Below, one piece after another: positions 1-6,648 of a stretch of DNA of 9,240 bases. The stretch spans positions 1 through 9,240 of the forward strand of contig JAGWJK010000109.1 in assembly GCA_028865845.1 (NCBI GenBank), read 5' to 3'. Every line of letters begins with the position of its first letter. Position 1 is the first letter of the stretch. Both the position numbers and the translations under genes were made by a program. The stretch is from Rhizobiaceae bacterium. Its GTDB lineage: Bacteria; Pseudomonadota; Alphaproteobacteria; Rhizobiales; Rhizobiaceae. The notes under the pieces were generated by a model that was given only the letters and a program-made list of their open reading frames with translations, ran no database searches and had not been told where the DNA came from.

Positions 1-2
1 CA

Positions 3-89
3 CCCGGCAAAGTGCATTATACCGCCGTTCCAGAAGGGCGGGATAAGTCCGGCAAGCTGTTGGTGCGACACCCAAAACGAGAGGGATAA
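3..89 (+). CDS. Possible 3' end of an upstream gene (partial, unidentified)
   Basis: A frame open from the left edge ends at a TAA at 87-89. It gives 28 residues beginning PGKVHYTAVPEGRDKSGK and ending in a basic tail. I do not recognise it. Another plus frame is open from base 1 to a TGA at 160-162, and a minus frame is open from an ATG at 101-99 to the edge, so the choice is uncertain and the stretch may be non-coding. If real, the gene converges on the LysR gene. The rest of 1-148 shows only a 10-bp direct repeat. Confidence 0.2.
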   Translation, partial: PGKVHYTAVPEGRDKSGKLLVRHPKREG

Positions 90-92
90 GTC
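40..92. repeat. Short direct repeat GGGATAAGTC (two copies)
   Basis: GGGATAAGTC occurs at 40-49 and again at 83-92, a 43-bp period, in a stretch with no identified gene. It could be chance, a protein-binding pair, or the terminal repeats of a mobile-element end lying mostly outside the window. No inverted partner is visible inside the window. Confidence 0.35.
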
Positions 93-148
93 TGCGGCCA
101 TTGTGGAAATCGGCAGCGCCGGCGGCGAGGCCGTGAGGATCTTCAGGG

Positions 149-1054
149 TCACGACGTCTTGACGAAATCGATGAAGGCCCGGAGCGGCGCGGGCACGAGG
201 CGCCGTCCGGGATAGTAAAGGAACGGCCCCGAGAAGCTTTGCCACCACGGTTCGAGCACGGGTTCGAGAGTGCCGCTGTCCAGTTGCGGGCGCAGCCAAT
301 CTTCGAAAAGACAGATGATGCCCGCGCCGGCGACCGCCGCCTCGATTGCGAGATCGATGGCCGCGCCAGCCTGGACGATCAAAGGGCCGGTGGGCTCGAT
401 GCGGACGATCTCGCCATCGCGCTCGAACTCCCATGGCGGCATCGCGCCGCTGGTGAAGCGGCCGCGCAGGCAGGCGTGGGTGAGTAGGTCGCGCGGGTGC
501 AGAGGCCTGCCGCAACGGTCGAGATAAGCGGGCGCGGCGGCCGTGGCGAAGCGCTGGGTGCGAGGCCCGATCGGCACCGCGATCATGTCCTGCTCCAGGC
601 GCTCGTCGTAGCGGATACCGGCATCGCAGCCGGCGGCGATGATATCGACGAAGCTTTCATCGGTGACGATTTCGAGCGAGATATCGGGATAGGCAGCGAG
701 AAACGCCGGCACGACCTGTGGCAGCACCAGCCGGGCCGCGCTGACGGGCACGTTCAGCTTCAGCGTTCCAGCGGCGCGATCGCGAAAACCTCGCGCATGT
801 TCGAGCGCGGCGTTGATCTCGGAAAATGCCGGACCAAGCCGCTCCATCAGGCCTCGGCCTGCCTCCGTCGGCACGACGCTGCGTGTGGTGCGGTTGAGAA
901 GACGGACACCAAGCTCCGATTCCAAGCGGCGAACCGCATCGCTGAGCGCCGACGAACTCGTGTCGGTGGCCCGAGCCGCCTCGCGAAAGCCTCCGGCCCG
1001 CGCTACGGCGAGAAAGGCACCGACATCTCCCAATTCCGGCGTGCCCTGCTTCAT
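149..1054 (-). CDS. LysR-family transcriptional regulator (CrgA-like group)
   Basis: DNA-binding regulator of 301 residues, the usual LysR length. Residues about 8-65 form the winged helix-turn-helix: VGAFLAVARAGGFREAAR, then the recognition-helix region SSALSDAVRRLESELGVRLLNR, then TEAG. Residues about 90-300 form the periplasmic-binding-protein-like effector domain, which starts at GTLKLNVPVSAARLVLP and contains the YPDISLEIV and GCDAGIRYDE segments typical of the CrgA/DmlR branch. The reading frame could extend to a TTG at 1114, but the ATG at 1054 has an AGGAGA Shine-Dalgarno directly upstream and is preferred. The gene is divergent from an aldo/keto reductase, the standard arrangement in which a LysR protein controls both its own gene and its neighbour. 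The inducer cannot be read from the sequence. Confidence 0.93.
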   Translation of the reverse strand: MKQGTPELGDVGAFLAVARAGGFREAARATDTSSSALSDAVRRLESELGVRLLNRTTRSVVPTEAGRGLMERLGPAFSEINAALEHARGFRDRAAGTLKLNVPVSAARLVLPQVVPAFLAAYPDISLEIVTDESFVDIIAAGCDAGIRYDERLEQDMIAVPIGPRTQRFATAAAPAYLDRCGRPLHPRDLLTHACLRGRFTSGAMPPWEFERDGEIVRIEPTGPLIVQAGAAIDLAIEAAVAGAGIICLFEDWLRPQLDSGTLEPVLEPWWQSFSGPFLYYPGRRLVPAPLRAFIDFVKTS

Positions 1055-1070
1055 GATCTCTCCTGCCTTG

Positions 1071-1119
1071 CCAATTGTCCGGAATTTCGGACAGCCCGTC
1101 CGGACTATAGCCAATTGTC
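1071..1119. promoter_or_regulatory. Putative LysR operator cluster in the divergent promoter
   Basis: Between the LysR gene and the reductase lie an interrupted dyad TGTCCG-N6-CGGACA (1076-1081 and 1088-1093, perfect arms) and a perfect 8-bp palindrome GTCCGGAC (1098-1105). Both are bracketed by two copies of CCAATTGTC (1071-1079 and 1111-1119), so GTCCGGA also appears twice, 21 bp apart. Two related half-site clusters two helical turns apart would suit a tetrameter-type LysR protein touching two sites. The binding protein is inferred from position to be the adjacent LysR product. Confidence 0.5.
1104..1109 (-). promoter_or_regulatory. Candidate -10 box of the LysR gene
   Basis: On the minus strand this reads TATAGT, five of six matches to the sigma-70 -10 consensus. 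A poor -35 candidate (TGTTTC or TTTCAG) lies 16-18 nt upstream. Transcription would begin near 1097, which puts the dyad at 1076-1093 at or just after the start site, a position suited to autorepression. This is pattern matching only. Confidence 0.3.
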
Positions 1120-1171
1120 GCGATACTGAAACAGGCCTATTTCCGCCTTGCCTTCAATCGGAGACCAGCAA

Positions 1172-2044
1172 ATGTCCAATATTGAAAAATCCGGAACGTT
1201 CAAACTCGGGAGCCGCACGGTGAAGCGGCTTGGCTACGGCGCTATGCAGCTTGCCGGCAAGGGCGTTTTCGGACCACCCAGGGATCGCGCGGAAGCCATC
1301 GCTGTTTTGCGTGAAGCCCTGGAAAGCGGCGTCGATCACATCGACACCAGCGATTTTTACGGTCCGCATGTCACCAACCAGATCATCAAGGAAGCCCTTC
1401 ACCCTTATCGGGACGATCTCGTCATCGTCACCAAGGTCGGCGCCATGCGCGGCGCGGATGCCTCGTGGAACCCGGCCTTCTCGAAGGAGCAACTGACGCA
1501 GGCCGTCCACGACAATCTCAGGAATCTCGGTCTCGACGTCATCGAAGTCGTCAACTTGCGCGCCATGTTCGACGTGCATGGTCCGGCCGAAGGGTCGCTC
1601 GAGGAGCCGCTCTCTGCTCTGGCGGAGTTGCAGCACCGCGGCCTGATCAAGCATATCGGCCTGTCGAACGTGACCGCGAAACAAATCGAGGATGGCCGCA
1701 AGATCACCAACATCGTCTGCGTTCAAAACCAGTACAATCTCGCCAACCGCGGTGACGACGCTCTCGTCGATCAGCTTGCGGCAAAGGGTACGGCCTATGT
1801 GCCCTTCTTTCCGCTCGGCGGCTTCTCGCCGCTGCAATCCTCGACGCTTTCGGACGTCGCGACGCGGCTCGGCGCAACGCCGCTGCAGGTAGCGCTCGCC
1901 TGGCTGTTGAAGCGTGCACCGAACATCCTGCTTATCCCCGGCACCTCGTCGCGCGCTCACTTGCGCGAAAATCTCGCCGTTTCCGACATTACGCTTCCGG
2001 CCGAAGCCATGGCGGAACTCAACGGCATCGCCAAGGGCGCCTGA
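1172..2044 (+). CDS. ydbC: Aldo/keto reductase of the YdbC/PdxI type (possible pyridoxal reductase)
   Basis: NADPH-type aldo/keto reductase of 290 residues. From memory it resembles E. coli YdbC (renamed PdxI, a pyridoxal reductase of vitamin B6 salvage) along its whole length, including the stretches RLGYGAMQLAGKGVFGPPRD, DHIDTSDFYGPHVTNQII, LIKHIGLSNVT, YVPFFPLGGFSPLQSSTLSD and ILLIPGTSS. Of the family tetrad, Asp58, Tyr63 and Lys88 are present. The usual His is Asn128 (VVNLR), as I recall for YdbC also. The frame extends to a TTG at 1148, but the ATG at 1172 has GGAGA upstream at proper spacing. It is divergent from the LysR gene and probably controlled by it. That the substrate is pyridoxal is inference from the homologue. 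Confidence 0.9.
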   Translation: MSNIEKSGTFKLGSRTVKRLGYGAMQLAGKGVFGPPRDRAEAIAVLREALESGVDHIDTSDFYGPHVTNQIIKEALHPYRDDLVIVTKVGAMRGADASWNPAFSKEQLTQAVHDNLRNLGLDVIEVVNLRAMFDVHGPAEGSLEEPLSALAELQHRGLIKHIGLSNVTAKQIEDGRKITNIVCVQNQYNLANRGDDALVDQLAAKGTAYVPFFPLGGFSPLQSSTLSDVATRLGATPLQVALAWLLKRAPNILLIPGTSSRAHLRENLAVSDITLPAEAMAELNGIAKGA

Positions 2045-2066
2045 TATCAAGCAATGAAGAAGGGAC

Positions 2067-2093
2067 GCGGCCGACTTGGTTTGGGTCGGCCGC
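2067..2093 (+). terminator. Hairpin downstream of the YdbC-like reductase
   Basis: A perfect 9-bp stem, GCGGCCGAC (2067-2075) and GTCGGCCGC (2085-2093), encloses a 9-base loop, 22 nt after the reductase stop. No T-run follows (ACCCC), so it is not a canonical intrinsic terminator. It may protect the 3' end of the mRNA or assist Rho-dependent termination. The remainder of the gap up to the HD gene shows no further structure. Confidence 0.55.
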
Positions 2094-2229
2094 ACCCCGT
2101 CAGTCGCGCTCTCGTGTACGGGCCGCCCTTGCGCCAGCGCTGCGATCGGTTCAACGATGCGCTTCGATTCGTCAGGCGCGATCTCATGCGTCGTCGTTCG
2201 ACCGCAAGCGTTGCGATAAGGAGCCTCAC

Positions 2230-2883
2230 ATGCCGGAAAGAATTACCGCCGATCATCTGCAAAGCTTTGTCGGCGACCGACGCCTGGTCGACCAGCTGGT
2301 CTTCATTCTTGAAGTCGAAAAACTGAAGACGGTGCTGCGCCGGACGATGATTCTTGACCGTTCCCGCGTCGAAAACGATGCAGAGCATACCTGGCAGCTG
2401 GCCCTGATGGCGACAGTGCTTGCCGAGCATTCCCGGGAGCCCGTAGACCTCCTGCGCGTCCTGAAGATGCTGCTCATCCACGATATCGTCGAAATCGATG
2501 CCGGCGATACTTTCGCCTATGATAGCGTTGCGCGTGCAAGTCAGGCTGAAAGGGAACTGAAGGCCGCCGATCGCATCTTCGCGCTGCTTCCTGACGATCA
2601 AGCCAAGGAGTTTCGTGCTCTGTGGGATGAGTTCGAGGAGAAGGTGACTGCCGATTCCCGTTTTGCCAACGCCATGGACCGGCTGCAGCCGCTTCTGCAC
2701 AATTTCTTCACTGAGGGCGGCACCTGGCGCACGGCAAGTGTGACGTCCGCCGATGTCGATCGTCGCATGGCTCCGATCGCCATCGCCTCCGCCACCCTGG
2801 GCGAACTCGCCGAAAAATTCATCGCGCTCGCGGTCGAAAATGGCTTTCTCGCTCCGGCATCGTCGCGTCCGGCAAGCGCGTAA
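2230..2883 (+). CDS. HD-domain phosphohydrolase (YfbR/HDDC2-like)
   Basis: Metal-dependent phosphohydrolase of 217 residues in the HD superfamily. Seen in sequence: His53 in VENDAEHTWQLAL, the His84-Asp85 pair in LLIHDIVEIDAGD with Glu88 and Asp93 nearby, and Asp150 in RFANAMDRLQPLLHN. This H...HD...D pattern supplies the metal ligands, and the AEHTWQ and HDIVEI motifs match the branch that includes E. coli YfbR (a 5'-deoxynucleotidase) and human HDDC2. Cytosolic; no signal peptide or membrane segment. The ATG has AAGGAG (2218-2223) six bases upstream, an excellent ribosome site. Its 3' end faces the acylase gene, 51 bp away. Hydrolysis of nucleoside monophosphates is likely from the family, but the exact substrate is unknown. 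Confidence 0.88.
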   Translation: MPERITADHLQSFVGDRRLVDQLVFILEVEKLKTVLRRTMILDRSRVENDAEHTWQLALMATVLAEHSREPVDLLRVLKMLLIHDIVEIDAGDTFAYDSVARASQAERELKAADRIFALLPDDQAKEFRALWDEFEEKVTADSRFANAMDRLQPLLHNFFTEGGTWRTASVTSADVDRRMAPIAIASATLGELAEKFIALAVENGFLAPASSRPASA

Positions 2884-2910
2884 CACGGAGTTTGCAGACA
2901 AGCGGCAGGC

Positions 2911-2934
2911 TTCCGGCGATCCGTTCCGCCGAAA
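2911..2934. terminator. Weak bidirectional hairpin between convergent genes
   Basis: TTCCGGCG (2911-2918) and CGCCGAAA (2927-2934) pair over seven of eight positions with an 8-base loop, in the 51-bp gap between the HD gene and the acylase stop codon. The flanking T and A runs are short. It could serve both convergent transcripts, but the evidence is modest. Confidence 0.3.
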
Positions 2935-4014
2935 TCAGGTATGCAGGCCCAGGAACTGGAATGGCGTCGCTTCCTTGAAATCCTTGGTGGCGTCGCCGGC
3001 GAAGGTATGGTCCTGATCCGGCCCGAGATCGAGCTTCTTGACCTTGCCCGTCTCCTTCGAGAAATCGATCTGCTTCAGGTCGACCCAGAAGGTGTTGGGC
3101 GTCAGCGCTGATTCGAAGAAATAGAGTTTCCGCTTGTGGTCGAAAACGGTTCGCCACCGCGTCGACGAGATGTTCGGTTCATCCGGAGTGTTGAGGCCGA
3201 ATGGGACCGAGGCGTTGCGGATGACGCTGAAGACGCTCGCCAGCGCTCGGTTCGGATTTTCATCCTTGGGAATGGCATTTACATAAAACGATGCCCGCGC
3301 AAAGCGGTCGGCCGCCCGGTTGGTCCCGGGCAGCATCACCGTTCCGCCGATCTGCTTCCAGTAGCTGTTCAAGGCCAGCTGCTCCTCGAAGATCGGCGAA
3401 TTTGTCATCACCTGGTAGTCCCGGCTGTGGTGAATGACCTGCTTGCCGTTGATATATTCGACGATGGCGCTGTCGCCGGTCGAGTCCGACATCGACAGGT
3501 GCAGCGTCGTCAGCCTCTGCTCGCCGGGAACATTGTCGGTGATGATGGTGAAGGGCTCCGTTTCGAGCGCCTTGACCGCATCGTCGACGGTCGCGAAATT
3601 ATCGAGCACGCATTGCGCCCAGGCCGCGATCGTCAGTCCGGGTTTGCTGCCCTTGTCGAATTTCGGGTATTGCGATTCGACGAGCCAAAGGAGGTTGACG
3701 TCGAGACCAGCCTCGTTGACGCCGTCGGTCGTCGACACATCGTAACCTGTGGCGACGAGGCTGCCATATTTCGATGTCCAATGGATCGAATTCGGGCCGG
3801 CTTCGCCGTCGCGCTCAGTGCCTCGAGGCAAAATCCAGAGATTGGTGGCAACGTCGTTTTTCCAGTCCATTGATCGGGCCGTGATGATGTTGCCGTTCGG
3901 GCCGAGATAGACCACGCGCGTGCAGGCGTCGGCGGCCGTCTGCGCAAACGCCAGCATGGATGCCAGGACAGTGGTGCCGATGAAGCGAGGCAGTGCTCGT
4001 TTTCCAAAAAGCAT
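2935..4014 (-). CDS. Exported choloylglycine hydrolase/penicillin V acylase family protein (possible AHL acylase)
   Basis: N-terminal nucleophile amidase of 359 residues cutting linear amide bonds. The ATG at 4014 is chosen because AGGAG lies 7 nt upstream; an ATG at 4020 and a GTG at 4029 are too close to or overlap that site. Residues 1-30 form a signal peptide (basic MLFGKR, hydrophobic core, end AQTAADA). Cleavage exposes Cys31 in CTRVVY, the expected catalytic N-terminal Cys. Counting the Cys as 1, Arg17 and Asp20 (ARSMDW) and Asn175 (VMTNSP) sit at the classical penicillin V acylase positions, and NRAADRF supplies the later catalytic Arg. The sequence resembles, from memory, Pectobacterium atrosepticum PVA throughout, a Gram-negative group known to deacylate N-acyl homoserine lactones as well as penicillin V. 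Periplasmic location is inferred. It is transcribed alone. Confidence 0.92.
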   Translation of the reverse strand: MLFGKRALPRFIGTTVLASMLAFAQTAADACTRVVYLGPNGNIITARSMDWKNDVATNLWILPRGTERDGEAGPNSIHWTSKYGSLVATGYDVSTTDGVNEAGLDVNLLWLVESQYPKFDKGSKPGLTIAAWAQCVLDNFATVDDAVKALETEPFTIITDNVPGEQRLTTLHLSMSDSTGDSAIVEYINGKQVIHHSRDYQVMTNSPIFEEQLALNSYWKQIGGTVMLPGTNRAADRFARASFYVNAIPKDENPNRALASVFSVIRNASVPFGLNTPDEPNISSTRWRTVFDHKRKLYFFESALTPNTFWVDLKQIDFSKETGKVKKLDLGPDQDHTFAGDATKDFKEATPFQFLGLHT

Positions 4015-4364
4015 TGGCATACTCCTCACATGTGAATTCGATCGGGAGCCTGGTTTGGCTCAACCACGACCCGCGTCGAGCATGCACCCAAAGGCATCCA
4101 GGCAGTCGTTCAACGATCAGCGCAGGCCCCGTCACATGTACGGAAGAATGAAGAACTTCCGACCCATGGCGTACCCTCGCTTGCCGGCGGCCGGACGATA
4201 ACATCACGACCAGAAGCTGCAAGTATTGATTATCGAACTAACATAAAGCTTGATCTTATTTAAGACTGCTTCATCGTAGGCACGCGGACGTGAAGACCGG
4301 GATGGGCGCTGGAGCGGCGCCAGTGGGGCCGTCGAGGCTTCTTTGTTGTGCGTGGAGAATGTCG
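4015..4364. other. Intergenic region between divergent acylase and membrane hydrolase genes
   Basis: This 350-bp stretch has no convincing gene. The acylase Shine-Dalgarno GAGGAG lies at 4022-4027 (minus strand). A small stem CGGAAG/CTTCCG (4141-4146 and 4156-4161) and another, GAGCC/GGCTC (4046-4050 and 4057-4061), are present. Bases 4210-4270 are clearly richer in A and T than the surroundings and are the likeliest promoter zone for one or both genes, but I see no clean -35/-10 pair. Short open frames here lack ribosome sites or protein-like composition. Confidence 0.5.
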
Positions 4365-6017
4365 ATGAGGATTTCCCGGATAGTCTCGCTGTCATCGCTG
4401 TCGGTCCTCGGCATGGCGATCGCCACTCTGTTCTTCTGCCTTTCGTTGACCCCGAGCCTGATGCCGCGGTCGGCCTTCGTTCAGGGAGCGCTTTCAGGCA
4501 CTTGCGCGGCGTTTGGTTACGGCATCGGCGTATTCCTTATCTGGCTATGGAACTATCTCGAAATACCTTTCCTGCGCAGCTCGCCCGGCCGGCCGGTGGT
4601 GATCGCCGTCATCATTCTCTGCATTCTCATTTCCGTTCTCTTCCTGTGGCAGGCGGCCGGATGGCAGGATTCGGTCCGCGAGCTGATGGGACTCGACCCG
4701 ATCACGGCGATTGATCCATTGAAGCTTATCGGGATCGCCATTATCGTCTTCATCGTGCTGATCGCGCTCGGCCGCCTCTTCAACCGGACCGTCGCTCTCT
4801 CCCACGCATGGCTGAGCCGCTTCGTTCCGCCGCGCATCGCTTTCGTGATCGGGACATTGATTGCGGTCGTTCTGTTCTGGTCCGTCGCGGAAGGCCTGCT
4901 GTTTCGCGTCGCATTGCGAGTGGTCGACAGTTCGTTCCAGGAGGCGGATGCGCTGATCGACGACAACACGCCGATGCCGACGGAAGCCGGCAGAACCGGA
5001 AGTGCAGCGTCGCTGGTCCGCTGGAAACAGCTCGGGCGTCAGGGGCGGCATTTCATTGCCTCCGGTCCGACCGGCAAGGAGATCGGCGAATTTACGAAAA
5101 CGGCCGCGCTTGATCCGATCCGCGTCTATGTCGGGCTCAACGCCGCTCCGACCACCGAGGAAAGAGCGAAGCTCGCGCTTGAGGAATTTAAGCGGCAGGG
5201 TGGCTTCGACCGGTCCGCACTGATCGTGATCGTTCCGACCGGAACCGGCTGGGTTGATCCCGCGGGCATCGATACGGTCGAATATCTTCATCGCGGCGAC
5301 ATAGCGAGCGTCGCTCTTCAATATTCCTATCTCAGCAGCTGGCTCTCGCTGCTGGTCGAGCCGGGCTATGGATCCGACGCAGCTCAGGCCCTGTTCAACG
5401 AAGTCTACGGCTATTGGAAGACGCTGCCGCGCGACCACAGGCCAAAGCTCTATCTGCATGGGCTGAGCTTGGGTGCCATGAACTCGCAGCTTTCCGCGAA
5501 TCTCTACGATGTCATCGCCGATCCCTTCCAGGGCGCGCTCTGGAGCGGGCCGCCCTATTCGAGCGGCACCTGGCAATGGGTGACCGAAAACCGCAATGCC
5601 GGTTCACCTGCCTGGCTGCCGCGCTTTAGGGATGGTTCGATCATTCGCTTCACCAATCAGCAGAACGCCCTGAACATACCCGGCGCAGTCTGGGGACCGA
5701 TCCGGGTGGTCTTTCTGCAATATGCCAGCGACCCCGTCACCTTCTTCGACTGGCGCTCGTTCTATCGCGAGCCTGACTGGCTGAAATCTCCTCGGGGGCC
5801 GGACGTGTCGCCGAGTTTCCGCTGGTTTCCAGTGGTCACGATGCTGCAGCTCGGCTTCGACGCAATGATCGCGACCACCTCGCCGATGGGATACGGCCAT
5901 GTCTACGCGCCGGAACACTATATCGATGCATGGCTTGCCGTTACCGAGCCGGACGGCTGGAGCGCTGACGATATCGAAAGGCTGAAATCCTTGTTTTCGA
6001 AACGCCGCGAGGATTAG
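4365..6017 (+). CDS. Membrane-anchored alpha/beta-hydrolase (Abhydrolase_9 type)
   Basis: A 550-residue inner-membrane protein. Five hydrophobic segments are visible: about 10-30, 42-65, 77-99, 119-139 and 158-180. The first is followed by SLTPSLMPRSAFVQGALSG, the signature of the Abhydrolase_9 N-terminal domain. The C-terminal half (about 215-550) is the hydrolase: nucleophile elbow HGLSLGA with Ser368 in G-L-S-L-G, likely acid Asp456 in LQYASDPV, and likely base His512 in GYGHVYAPEHYIDAW. The frame opens at a GTG (4290), and an ATG at 4359 sits too near the GGAGA at 4354-4358. The ATG at 4365, six bases from that site, fits best. The family has no well-established substrate; a lipid- or ester-type substrate at the membrane is a guess. 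The catalytic domain probably faces one side of the membrane as a tethered enzyme. Confidence 0.88.
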   Translation: MRISRIVSLSSLSVLGMAIATLFFCLSLTPSLMPRSAFVQGALSGTCAAFGYGIGVFLIWLWNYLEIPFLRSSPGRPVVIAVIILCILISVLFLWQAAGWQDSVRELMGLDPITAIDPLKLIGIAIIVFIVLIALGRLFNRTVALSHAWLSRFVPPRIAFVIGTLIAVVLFWSVAEGLLFRVALRVVDSSFQEADALIDDNTPMPTEAGRTGSAASLVRWKQLGRQGRHFIASGPTGKEIGEFTKTAALDPIRVYVGLNAAPTTEERAKLALEEFKRQGGFDRSALIVIVPTGTGWVDPAGIDTVEYLHRGDIASVALQYSYLSSWLSLLVEPGYGSDAAQALFNEVYGYWKTLPRDHRPKLYLHGLSLGAMNSQLSANLYDVIADPFQGALWSGPPYSSGTWQWVTENRNAGSPAWLPRFRDGSIIRFTNQQNALNIPGAVWGPIRVVFLQYASDPVTFFDWRSFYREPDWLKSPRGPDVSPSFRWFPVVTMLQLGFDAMIATTSPMGYGHVYAPEHYIDAWLAVTEPDGWSADDIERLKSLFSKRRED

Positions 6018-6067
6018 CTTTGGCTGGCTCGTCTTGGCGTAAAATTTAAAAATTCGATGCGTGATCG

Positions 6068-6081
6068 ATCCGATGTCGGAT
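6068..6081. promoter_or_regulatory. Small palindrome upstream of the SRPBCC gene
   Basis: ATCCGA-TG-TCGGAT is a perfect dyad 53 bp before the SRPBCC start codon, just after an A/T-rich stretch at 6040-6054 that could hold a promoter. It may be an operator, but the regulator is unknown and the arms are short. The rest of the 117-bp gap shows nothing else. Confidence 0.3.
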
Positions 6082-6134
6082 TGCCGAGATTCCGTTCGTC
6101 CTAAGGGTCCATCCATTGAAGAAGGAATAAGCCC

Positions 6135-6578
6135 ATGCCGAGTACCATCCGCCTGCATCGCGTCCTTGCCACCCGCCCGGAGAAGATCTATCGCGCCTTC
6201 ATCGAGGCTGATGCGCTTGCCAAGTGGCTTCCGCCGAACGGCTTTGCCTGCACGGTGCATTCTCTGGAGGCAACGGTCGGCGGCACCTTCAGAATGTCCT
6301 TCCGCAACTTTACCACCGGCAAGAGCCACGCATTCGGCGGCGAATATGTCGAGCTCGTCCCGGGAGAACGCGTGGTCTATACGGATAAATTCGACGACCC
6401 CAACCTGCCCGGCGAGATGAAGGTCACCGTTACGCTGAAGAAGGTCTCCGTCGGCACGGAGGTGGAGATCACACAGGCCGGTGTGCCCGACATCATTCCG
6501 CCGGAGGCCTGTTATCTCGGCTGGCAGGAATCGCTGAAGAATCTGGCGCGGCTGGTCGAGCCTGAGATCAACCAATAG
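6135..6578 (+). CDS. SRPBCC (AHSA1/START-like) domain protein
   Basis: A small soluble protein of 147 residues that is one SRPBCC domain, a helix-grip fold with a hydrophobic ligand pocket. Family features are visible in order: the N-terminal strand IRLHRVLATRPEKIYRAF, then ALAKWLPPNGF, the VGGTFRMSF strand, GEYVELVPGERVVYTDKF, a strand KVTVTLKKVSVGTEVEITQAG, and the C-terminal helix GWQESLKNLARLVEP. Length is normal for the AHSA1-like (YndB-type) branch. The ATG is supported by AAGGA (6122-6126) eight bases upstream. Many relatives sit beside an ArsR regulator; none is present here. It lies 117 bp after the membrane hydrolase on the same strand, possibly on its own promoter. The ligand is unknown. 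Confidence 0.88.
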   Translation: MPSTIRLHRVLATRPEKIYRAFIEADALAKWLPPNGFACTVHSLEATVGGTFRMSFRNFTTGKSHAFGGEYVELVPGERVVYTDKFDDPNLPGEMKVTVTLKKVSVGTEVEITQAGVPDIIPPEACYLGWQESLKNLARLVEPEINQ

Positions 6579-6592
6579 TGCTACCGACAAAC

Positions 6593-6629
6593 AGCCCGGA
6601 TCGCGGTGAAAGCCGCCACGATCCGGGCT
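6593..6629. terminator. Bidirectional terminator-like hairpin between SRPBCC and CMD genes
   Basis: AGCCCGGATCG (6593-6603) and CGATCCGGGCT (6619-6629) form a perfect 11-bp stem. The inner bases can extend it through CGG/CCG with a GAAA-type loop. It lies 14 nt after the SRPBCC stop and 19 nt after the CMD stop on the other strand, so it is placed to end both convergent transcripts. Only a short T-run (CGTTT) follows on the plus strand. Confidence 0.7.
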
Positions 6630-6648
6630 CGTTTCGGCAGGCTCGTCT

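Noticed and set aside
1..101. Minus-strand frame from an ATG at 101-99 running off the left edge
   Set aside because: No ribosome site precedes the ATG and the visible residues match nothing I recognise.
497..1129. Long plus-strand open frame (210 codons) opposite the LysR gene
   Set aside because: The translation has no family features, and the opposite strand encodes a complete LysR protein with a ribosome site. Antisense open frames are expected in GC-rich DNA.
1154..2095. Minus-strand open frame of 313 codons opposite the YdbC-like reductase
   Set aside because: The composition is not protein-like, and the plus strand encodes a full, recognisable enzyme with catalytic residues.
2054..2326. 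Plus-strand 90-codon frame starting inside the hairpin after the reductase
   Set aside because: It begins in the 2067-2093 hairpin area, lacks a ribosome site, is very Arg-rich and overlaps the HD gene out of frame.
2047..2901. Minus-strand open frame of 284 codons opposite the HD gene
   Set aside because: It is antisense to an HD protein that has all metal ligands and a strong ribosome site.
3136..3873. Plus-strand open frame of 245 codons opposite the acylase
   Set aside because: It is a mirror of the acylase, whose active-site spacing is exact; no recognisable domain.
4204..4395. Minus-strand 63-codon frame across the acylase/hydrolase intergenic region
   Set aside because: Low-complexity Ser/Thr-rich product, no ribosome site seen, and it overlaps the start of the membrane hydrolase.
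4545..5576. Minus-strand open frame of 343 codons opposite the membrane hydrolase
   Set aside because: Rich in Arg, Asp and Gly with no domain signal, while the plus strand has membrane segments and a nucleophile elbow.
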